A stretch of 50,931 bases of DNA, from the NCBI GenBank assembly GCA_012837435.1, contig DURD01000022.1, positions 1-50,931 on the forward strand. The letters run 5' to 3'. This DNA comes from Erysipelotrichaceae bacterium (GTDB taxonomy: Bacteria > Bacillota_I > Bacilli_A > RFN20 > CAG-826). Shown in pieces: positions 45,699 through 50,931 of this stretch. The position numbers and the translations under genes are program-made. Numbering within the stretch: the stretch's first letter is position 1; every line of letters starts with the position of its first letter. The notes beneath the pieces are model-generated. The model had not been told where the DNA came from, ran no database searches, and saw only the letters and a list, made by a program, of their open reading frames with translations.

Positions 45699-46172
45699 AT
45701 GAAAGCAATTATTGAAATAAATCCGTTCGGAATAATCGAAATAGCCTTAGATGAAGAGCACGCTCCTTTGAGCGTTGATAATTTTGTAAGTTTAGCCAAA
45801 AAAGGTTTTTATAATGGCTTATCTTTTCATCGCGTCATCAAAGGTTTTATGATTCAAGGAGGTTGTCCTAAAGGAAACGGTACCGGTGGTCCCGGATATG
45901 CGATTAAAGGTGAATTTGCCGCTAATGGTGTTAATAACCCTTTAAAACACTTAAGAGGGACTATTTCGATGGCGAGATCGAGAGAGTATGATTCCGCTGG
46001 CAGTCAATTTTTTATCGTGCACGAGGATGCTCCTCATCTCGATGGACAATATGCCGCTTTTGGTCGAGTAGTCAAAGGCATGGAAGTAGTCGACGCCATT
46101 GCGTCTGTTAAAACCAACTATCTAGACCGGCCTTTAGATAGAGTTACAATTAAATCTGTTAAAATTATTTAG
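45699..46172 (+). CDS. Cyclophilin-type peptidyl-prolyl isomerase
   Basis: Catalyses proline cis-trans isomerisation in folding. 157 residues with [29 protein letters not shown] and FGRVVKGM, all typical. No signal peptide, so cytoplasmic. AAAGGAA is the ribosome site; nfo starts one base after the stop. Confidence 0.96.
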   Translation: MKAIIEINPFGIIEIALDEEHAPLSVDNFVSLAKKGFYNGLSFHRVIKGFMIQGGCPKGNGTGGPGYAIKGEFAANGVNNPLKHLRGTISMARSREYDSAGSQFFIVHEDAPHLDGQYAAFGRVVKGMEVVDAIASVKTNYLDRPLDRVTIKSVKII

Positions 46173-46173
46173 T

Positions 46174-47058
46174 ATGGCAAAAGATTTATTAATTGGTTCA
46201 CACGTATCGATGAATGCTCCCGATTACTATCTAGGTAGCGTGAAGGAAGCTATTTCTTATAATGCTTCGACATTGATGTTTTATACAGGAGCGCCTCAAA
46301 ATTCTTATCGCAAACCCCTAAAGGAATTAAAGATTGAAGAAGGTCGCGCTTTACTGAAAGAACACGGAATGGATGAAAATTACATAGTGGTCCACGCTCC
46401 TTACATCGTCAATCTCGCCAATACGGTTCGTCAAGACCTATTAGCGGCTTCAATCGAAATGATTACGACTGAACTACAAAGAACCGCGGCTTTTGGCGCT
46501 AGAACGTTTGTTTTACACCCAGGCAATCACTTAGGCGCTGGAGAAGACCTAGCAATACAAACTCTGGTTTCTTCGTTAAATCAAGTTTTTCAAAATGATG
46601 GGACCGAGGTGAAAATCGCTCTTGAAACTATGGCGGGAAAAGGCAGCGAAATCGGCACATCCTTTGCCAGCCTCAAAAAAATTATCGATTTATGCGATTA
46701 TCCAGAGCGTCTCGGTGTTTGTATCGACACGTGTCACATGAATGATTTTGGTTATGATGTGCACGATATCGATGGTTTGCTTAAAGAATTTGATGAAATT
46801 ATCGGATTAAATCGCTTATTAGTGGTCCATCTCAACGATTCCAAGAATGTCAGAGGTTCCAATAAGGATCGCCATGAGAATCTCGGTTATGGAGAAATTG
46901 GTTTTGAGACGTTATGCGCTATCGCTAATCATCCTCTTTTAAAAGATGTCCCAAAAATTTTAGAAACTCCTTATGTAGACAAAAAACCTCCCTACGCCTT
47001 AGAAATTCAAATGCTGAGGGATGAAAAATATATCGAAAACTGGAAAGAGAAAATTTAA
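46174..47058 (+). CDS. nfo: Endonuclease IV (AP endonuclease)
   Basis: Cuts DNA at abasic sites in base-excision repair. 294-residue TIM barrel; metal ligands sit in VLHPGNHLG, LETMAGKGSEIG, CIDTCHMNDFGYD, VHLNDSKNVRGSNKDRHENLGYG and ILETPY. It converges on ispG, whose stop overlaps its own by TTAA. Confidence 0.96.
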   Translation: MAKDLLIGSHVSMNAPDYYLGSVKEAISYNASTLMFYTGAPQNSYRKPLKELKIEEGRALLKEHGMDENYIVVHAPYIVNLANTVRQDLLAASIEMITTELQRTAAFGARTFVLHPGNHLGAGEDLAIQTLVSSLNQVFQNDGTEVKIALETMAGKGSEIGTSFASLKKIIDLCDYPERLGVCIDTCHMNDFGYDVHDIDGLLKEFDEIIGLNRLLVVHLNDSKNVRGSNKDRHENLGYGEIGFETLCAIANHPLLKDVPKILETPYVDKKPPYALEIQMLRDEKYIENWKEKI

Positions 47059-48104
47059 CGCAAACTTTCAATTTCTCGAATCATCGTGTCATAAGCTTCT
47101 TCTTCTGACACTTTTTTTATAGCGACACCTTTTTTAAAGATAACGTATTGACCTTTTCCTCCCGCGATCCCGATATCAGCGTTTTTGGCTTCGCCAGGAC
47201 CATTGACTACGCAACCCATCACCGCGACGGCTAGAGGAATATTATTTTCTTCAAGATAAGAAAAGATTTTTGCGCCCAACGGACGGACGTCAACTTGCGT
47301 CCTTCCACAGGTAGGGCATGAAATTAAAGTAGGGTAATTATCATATAGTCCGCAATCGTGTAATAACCTTTTCGCGGCTCGCACCTCATCTCGGGCATCA
47401 CCCGTAATGGAAATGCGGATGGTATCACCGATTCCTTCGAGTAGAAGAGGAGCTAAACCGGCGACACTTCTCACTAAAGAAATATCTTTTGGCCCCGCTT
47501 CTGTAAGACCAATATGTAAAGGATATGGCAAGCTTTTACTTGCTAAACGATAAGCGCTGATTGTTTCTTTGACATTGCTGGCTTTTAAAGATACCACGAT
47601 ATTGTAAAAATCGTATTTTTCTAAAATATCAATTTGTTTTTTTACGGAAAGCAGTAATTTTTCCGCTAGAGAGAGAGGCAGAGCCTCCACTTCGCTATTT
47701 ACCGATCCTGAATTAGCGCCTACGCGAATCGCTACTCGATTTTCTTTCGCGGCCAAAACAATTTTTTTAATAACACTTTCATCCTTGATGTTACCGGGGT
47801 TTAATCTGATTTTATCCACGCCATTCTCAATGGCTAATAGAGCCAAACGTCCATCGAAATGGATATCGGCCACTAGAGGAATACTTATGTGCTTTTTGAT
47901 TTCTTTTATTGAAACAGCATCTTCCTCATCTAAAACAGAAACCCGCATTAAATCGGCGCCTAATTTTGCGCATTCATTGATTTCTTCGACAACTTCTTCC
48001 CAGTTTGAAGTCTTATGTTTACACATCGACTGGATTAAAACCCTATTTTGTCCACCGATCAATATTTTGCCAATTTTAACTTGTCTAGTTTTTTCGCGTT
48101 TCAT
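47055..48104 (-). CDS. ispG: 4-hydroxy-3-methylbut-2-enyl diphosphate synthase IspG (GcpE)
   Basis: Penultimate enzyme of the MEP (non-mevalonate) isoprenoid pathway. 349 residues: TIM barrel with RLNPGNI and a C-terminal 4Fe-4S domain with cysteines in CPTCGRTQVD and GCVVNGPGE. I chose the ATG at 48104; a GTG at 48122 would add six residues but lies upstream of a TATACT -10 box. That box ends 6 nt before 48104 with no ribosome site, suggesting a leaderless mRNA. In this window it is the only MEP gene. Confidence 0.95.
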   Translation of the reverse strand: MKREKTRQVKIGKILIGGQNRVLIQSMCKHKTSNWEEVVEEINECAKLGADLMRVSVLDEEDAVSIKEIKKHISIPLVADIHFDGRLALLAIENGVDKIRLNPGNIKDESVIKKIVLAAKENRVAIRVGANSGSVNSEVEALPLSLAEKLLLSVKKQIDILEKYDFYNIVVSLKASNVKETISAYRLASKSLPYPLHIGLTEAGPKDISLVRSVAGLAPLLLEGIGDTIRISITGDARDEVRAAKRLLHDCGLYDNYPTLISCPTCGRTQVDVRPLGAKIFSYLEENNIPLAVAVMGCVVNGPGEAKNADIGIAGGKGQYVIFKKGVAIKKVSEEEAYDTMIREIESLR

Positions 48105-48110
48105 AACATC

Positions 48111-48116
48111 AGTATA
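48111..48116 (-). promoter_or_regulatory. ispG -10 box, predicted leaderless
   Basis: TATACT on the minus strand, six bases before the ATG at 48104. No good -35 match. Confidence 0.5.
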
Positions 48117-48146
48117 AACCACAAGCTAAGTATTTTAAAAATATAT

Positions 48147-48174
48147 TTGCATTAAGGTTTACCTGTGGTAAGAT
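48147..48174 (+). promoter_or_regulatory. rpmG promoter
   Basis: TTGCAT (48147-48152), 16-nt spacer, TAAGAT (48169-48174). The leader then carries AAGGAG (48190-48195) 8 nt before the rpmG ATG. Confidence 0.65.
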
Positions 48175-48203
48175 ATGTGAGCGGCTTTGAAGGAGAAAAC
48201 CAA

Positions 48204-48371
48204 ATGGCAAAGAAAGATGATAGAATCTCATTTACGCTGAAATGCACAGAATGCGGCGAAGAAAATTATCTTACGTCTAAAAATAAAAAGAAGAACCCCG
48301 AACGCTTGGAACAGAAAAAATATTGTAATGTCTGCAGAAAAGTGACTCTTCATCGTGAGAAAAAGAAATAA
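48204..48371 (+). CDS. rpmG: Large ribosomal subunit protein bL33
   Basis: 55-residue basic protein, [22 protein letters not shown]..., with two Cys pairs (CTEC, CNVC), the zinc-binding form. The start at 48204 has AAGGAG 8 nt upstream. An in-frame GTG-led extension from 48165 would span the promoter and is rejected. Confidence 0.96.
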   Translation: MAKKDDRISFTLKCTECGEENYLTSKNKKKNPERLEQKKYCNVCRKVTLHREKKK

Positions 48372-48392
48372 TAGGCACCGCCTATTTTTTTT
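48370..48392 (+). terminator. Terminator after rpmG
   Basis: AATAGGC (48370-48376) pairs with GCCTATT (48380-48386) around ACC, followed by eight T residues. Overlaps the rpmG stop codon. Confidence 0.9.
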
Positions 48393-48400
48393 GTAACTAA

Positions 48401-49036
48401 ATGATTAAAGTAACGACCTTTACCTATGAAGATCTCGATGACTTATACGCTAATACGTATGTTTTAAGCGACGACGATAATAATTGCGTGGTCATCGATC
48501 CTTCAAACAATAACCTCAGCGTCGTTAATTTTATCGATAAAAATAGTCTCAATCTCAAAGCCATCTTCATTACTCACGGACATGTCGACCACATAAAAGG
48601 AGCGGAAATACTTGTCTCACATTATAACGTTCCGCTTTACATCGGTTTTTATGATGCCGACAAATTAAAAGACCCTTATCAAAATTGTTCGATGTTTCTC
48701 GGTAACCCCGTTATTCTAGAAATCGATTATCAAACGGTCGCCGATAAGGAAGTATTGCGCCTATTAAAAGAAGACATCGAGGTAATAGAAACACCGTATC
48801 ATACTTCTGGTTCGGTTTGTTATTATCTAAGAGATAGCCATCTTCTTTTTACTGGAGACTTTATTTTGCAATACTCTGTGGGAAGGTGCGATCTACCTAG
48901 TTCTCAACCTCGCGAATTAGAAAAGTCGTTATCAAAGATATTAGTTTTACCTAAAAAAACCAAGATTTATGCGGGGCATGGTAAAAGTTCGACAATCGGT
49001 GAAGAACTACTTCTAAACCCCTTCATTAGACGATGA
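48401..49036 (+). CDS. Glyoxalase-II-like MBL-fold hydrolase
   Basis: 211 residues; the metal motif THGHVDH (HxHxDH) and the later TGDF and YAGHG supply the remaining ligands. Family members cleave thioesters such as S-lactoylglutathione or other bacillithiol-type adducts; the substrate here is unknown. It starts 8 nt after the rpmG terminator with no promoter or ribosome site I can see, so it probably depends on read-through. Confidence 0.88.
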   Translation: MIKVTTFTYEDLDDLYANTYVLSDDDNNCVVIDPSNNNLSVVNFIDKNSLNLKAIFITHGHVDHIKGAEILVSHYNVPLYIGFYDADKLKDPYQNCSMFLGNPVILEIDYQTVADKEVLRLLKEDIEVIETPYHTSGSVCYYLRDSHLLFTGDFILQYSVGRCDLPSSQPRELEKSLSKILVLPKKTKIYAGHGKSSTIGEELLLNPFIRR

Positions 49037-49050
49037 ATATTTGCTACAAT
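49022..49050 (+). promoter_or_regulatory. efp promoter
   Basis: TTCATT (49022-49027), 17-nt spacer, TACAAT (49045-49050), overlapping the end of the upstream gene. GAAAGG (49065-49070) is the ribosome site. Confidence 0.5.
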
Positions 49051-49079
49051 ATTCAAGTATAGCTGAAAGGAATATAAGT

Positions 49080-49637
49080 ATGATTAATGTTACAGAATTA
49101 AGACCAGGCAACTATTTCATTGATGAAGGCAATTTGTATCAAGTATTAGATATTTTACTCAATAAGACCGCGATGAGAAAAATGGTGGCTAAAGTCAAAG
49201 TCAAAAACCTCAGAACGGGTACGATAAATGAAATCGCTCGCAACTCTGGTTATCTAGTTGATAACGTTCGTCTTGACAAAAGACAAATGCAGTTTCTTTA
49301 CGATAATGGTGATTTTTCGGTGTTCATGGATCAAGACAACTATGAACAGATCGAAATCCCCAATTCTCATCTCACTTGGGAGAAACAATTTTTAAAAGGG
49401 GAAGAAGTAGTAGAAATCATCTCTTATGAGGGAGAAATTCTCGGTGTCAATCTTCCTGCTAAAGTGCCTTTAAAGATTGTAGAATGCGATCCCGGCATCA
49501 GAGGCGATACTGTTAATAAACCCACTAAACCCGCTACATTAGAAACAGGGCTAGTGGTAAAAGTCCCTCTATTTATCGAAGAAGGCGAAGTAGTTTTGGT
49601 TCGCACAGATACTGGCGAATATGATGGAAGAGCCTAA
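49080..49637 (+). CDS. efp: Elongation factor P
   Basis: Helps ribosomes through polyproline stretches. 185 residues starting MINVTELRPGNYFIDEGNLYQV; three beta domains, ending in VLVRTDTGEYDGRA. The modification loop has LNKTAMRK, with Lys as the likely tip residue. Start at ATG 49080 with GAAAGG 9 nt upstream; an in-frame extension to 49041 lies over the -10 box and is rejected. Confidence 0.96.
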   Translation: MINVTELRPGNYFIDEGNLYQVLDILLNKTAMRKMVAKVKVKNLRTGTINEIARNSGYLVDNVRLDKRQMQFLYDNGDFSVFMDQDNYEQIEIPNSHLTWEKQFLKGEEVVEIISYEGEILGVNLPAKVPLKIVECDPGIRGDTVNKPTKPATLETGLVVKVPLFIEEGEVVLVRTDTGEYDGRA

Positions 49638-49655
49638 TAGGAGGTAAATGTACCA

Positions 49656-49880
49656 ATGATGGAAATTCAAATCTGGCAATTCGTTTTATATCTCATCCTC
49701 GCGCTCCTCGGTGGTGGCGCTGCTGGTTTCTTTATAACGAGATATTTGTTCCAAAAACAAATTAAAGAAAACCCCCCAATCAATGAAAAAATGATTCGAG
49801 CAATGTTCAAAAGCATGGGGCGTACCGCTAGTGAAAAGCAAATCAGAGAAGTGATGCGCAGCATGAACGAACACCGTTAA
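49656..49880 (+). CDS. YneF family (UPF0154) membrane protein
   Basis: 74 residues: one N-terminal helix (about 7-30) with GGGAAGFF, then a conserved helical tail INEKMIRAMFKSMGRTASEKQIREVMRSM. UPF0154 proteins are widespread in Bacilli and of unknown function. AGGAGG is 10 nt upstream. Follows efp and ends in a strong terminator. Confidence 0.9.
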   Translation: MMEIQIWQFVLYLILALLGGGAAGFFITRYLFQKQIKENPPINEKMIRAMFKSMGRTASEKQIREVMRSMNEHR

Positions 49881-49892
49881 AAAAACCGTAAC

Positions 49893-49920
49893 AAAAGCAC
49901 TCGTCGATGAGTGCTTTTTT
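49893..49920 (+). terminator. Terminator after the YneF gene
   Basis: AAAAGCACTC (49893-49902) pairs with GAGTGCTTTT (49909-49918) around GTCGAT, with T residues following. Being nearly symmetric (A-run before, T-run after), it may also serve the converging plsY transcript. Confidence 0.92.
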
Positions 49921-49961
49921 AATCCAAGAATACAAAGTATTCTATACTACTAAAAATATAC

Positions 49962-50732
49962 TTATTTTTTACTTTTTATCCAGCTTACTTTTCTTTCGTT
50001 GCCTGCCAATAAACGCTTGATATTTTCGTGGTGTCTAGCAATCATAACAATGATTTCAACGCTCATCACAATCGCATAGACATAATTGCAGTAAAGCAAA
50101 GGTCCCCATTGGAACAAGAATATTAAATTATCAGGCATAACTCTAAAAGTGATTAAAGCTGATAAGACCCAAACAAAAACAAAATTAACCACCCCCGTCA
50201 TTATCGAGGAGAGAGAAACATATTTTGTCTTAAATAATGTAGTCAAGAAAGTGACGATGCTTGTTACTGATAAAACCCAGTTGGTCGCCAATGCTAAACC
50301 TATCACGTTAGAGGCCGCTTTGCCTCCTCTAAAACCAGTGAATAGTGGATAGACACTTCCAAATAATGAACCGACAGAAGCTAACCAATAGACGGGCCAC
50401 TGAATGACATACGAAGAAATATCCGCGGTGTGCATCTCATAAGCACTCGGTAATAAGGGCATCCCGTTATTCATGGGTGCAAAAGTTAGAACTGCCCAAC
50501 AGATGTATAAAGGAGCGATAGTTTTAAAAACATCGAAGAAGAAAACGATGAAAAAATACTTCTTTCCCCATATTCTGCCGCAGTTAGTGGCTCCACAATT
50601 TTTAGAGGCATAATCGCGTGGATCTTGCTTAAAAATGATTTTTCCAATAGGAATTGAGATATTTGTGCTTCCCATTAAATAACCAAAAACTAAACAGATG
50701 ACAGCGACCAATATATTGATAAATATATTCAT
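49962..50732 (-). CDS. plsY: Glycerol-3-phosphate acyltransferase PlsY
   Basis: Uses acyl-phosphate to acylate glycerol-3-phosphate, the first step of phospholipid synthesis; PlsC at 7051 does the next. 256-residue multi-spanning protein with motif 1 GSTNISI...CGATNCGR, and the later GSVYPLFTGFRGGKAASNV phosphate-binding motif. It is longer than the usual ~200 residues because of an insertion around 75-115. GGAGG precedes the ATG. Confidence 0.93.
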   Translation of the reverse strand: MNIFINILVAVICLVFGYLMGSTNISIPIGKIIFKQDPRDYASKNCGATNCGRIWGKKYFFIVFFFDVFKTIAPLYICWAVLTFAPMNNGMPLLPSAYEMHTADISSYVIQWPVYWLASVGSLFGSVYPLFTGFRGGKAASNVIGLALATNWVLSVTSIVTFLTTLFKTKYVSLSSIMTGVVNFVFVWVLSALITFRVMPDNLIFLFQWGPLLYCNYVYAIVMSVEIIVMIARHHENIKRLLAGNERKVSWIKSKK

Positions 50733-50759
50733 TTTTATTCCTCCGGACCAACTGTTTTT

Positions 50760-50787
50760 ATTCTACTAAAATGCTTTATATTTGCAA
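50760..50787 (-). promoter_or_regulatory. plsY promoter
   Basis: On the minus strand TTGCAA (plus 50782-50787), 16-nt spacer, TAGAAT (plus 50760-50765), followed by a leader with GGAGG. Confidence 0.6.
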
Positions 50788-50850
50788 CTTAATTTGTATA
50801 TAATTATGTACTAATTCAAATGATGTGAGACTAAATTAAAGATTAAAATA

Positions 50851-50898
50851 GAGTCCTTGCTTATAATTAATTTAACCACAAATTAATAAGGAGGACTC
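50851..50898 (+). other. Hairpin covering the ribosome site of the last gene
   Basis: GAGTCC (50851-50856) pairs with GGACTC (50893-50898), and ATTAATTT (50866-50873) pairs with AAATTAAT (50880-50887). The ribosome site AAGGAGG lies in the downstream arm. Many insertion sequences use such a hairpin to block translation from outside transcripts, which fits a transposase start at 50900. Confidence 0.55.
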
Positions 50899-50899
50899 C

Positions 50900-50931
50900 A
50901 TGGATATTGTATCACACGAAAGAAATTATAT
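50900..50931 (+). CDS. Start of a coding region cut by the window edge, possibly a transposase
   Basis: ATG at 50900 with AAGGAGG close upstream, reading MDIVSHERNY before the edge. Too short for a family call. The hairpin around its ribosome site, and the inverted 9-mer shared with the left edge, favour an insertion-sequence gene. Confidence 0.4.
   Translation, partial: MDIVSHERNY

Noticed and set aside
48165-48203. Upstream extension of rpmG
   Set aside because: It covers the -10 box; bL33 begins MAKK at 48204 with a good ribosome site.
1-50931. tRNA, rRNA, CRISPR or replication origin
   Set aside because: I looked through the gaps and found no cloverleaf, rRNA segment, regular repeat-spacer array or DnaA-box cluster.

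Overview
The window is a gene-dense, AT-rich bacterial segment using the standard code: TGA ends several genes (ftsK, dtd, comEA) and Trp is TGG, which argues against the code-4 mycoplasmas. Gene order is a compressed form of the conserved Bacillus yqe/yqf chromosome cluster: comEA-comEC-holA-rpsT, lepA-hemW-hrcA-grpE-dnaK-dnaJ, ybeY-cdd-era-recO-glyS, dnaG-rpoD-trmK-nif3, nfo-ispG. The best guess is an uncultured lineage of Bacilli or walled relatives of the Mollicutes (Erysipelotrichales, Acholeplasmatales, Izemoplasmatales or RF39 type). This is inference from synteny and protein style, not a measured phylogeny.

Layout. 1-123 is the tail of a broken gene, probably a transposase, and 50900-50931 is the start of another gene behind a hairpin; the window may be bounded by insertion sequences. 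218-7839: an RNase J2-like protein with a damaged metal site, FtsK/SpoIIIE, type I pullulanase, a small OB-like protein and PlsC, facing an RsmF-type rRNA methyltransferase (7836-9113, minus). 9186-12060: pdp-dtd-mnmA, overlapping. 12030-13502: a block with a Fic gene and a small BspA-type leucine-rich-repeat gene, bracketed by a 28-bp direct repeat of the 3' end of mnmA; it looks inserted. 13534-17614: T-box leader, alaS, ruvX, a DUF1292 gene, greA. 17673-21231: comEA, comEC, holA; rpsT and a YfcE-type phosphodiesterase on the minus strand. 22121-28078: fmt, a nuclease-helicase fusion, two small membrane proteins, lepA. 28164-30953: a Fic-fold pseudoenzyme, a small membrane protein, hemW. 31012-35780: the CIRCE-controlled hrcA-grpE-dnaK-dnaJ chaperone operon. 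35857-37056: a C39-peptidase protein with an ABC-exporter-like membrane part but no ATPase. 37093-39543: ybeY-cdd-era-recO. 39637-47058: glyS, dnaG, rpoD, trmK, a Nif3 gene, cyclophilin, nfo. 47055-48104 (minus): ispG, pointing to the MEP isoprenoid pathway. 48204-49880: rpmG, a glyoxalase-II-like hydrolase, efp, a YneF gene. 49962-50732 (minus): plsY.

Most genes are housekeeping: translation, tRNA modification, replication, RNA decay, protein folding, phospholipid synthesis and DNA uptake. The unusual signals are (1) the Fic/LRR block with target-site duplication at mnmA; (2) at least eight genes whose -10 box ends only 6-7 nt before the start codon, predicting leaderless mRNAs; (3) a shared promoter/hairpin leader at comEA and the C39 gene, in which read-through mRNA would hide the ribosome-binding site but promoter-derived mRNA would not; (4) two apparent pseudoenzymes (RNase J2-like and Fic-like); and (5) three convergent gene pairs whose stop codons touch or overlap. 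Apart from the 293-nt alaS leader, no gap without a gene approaches 300 nt. I saw no tRNA, rRNA, CRISPR array or origin.
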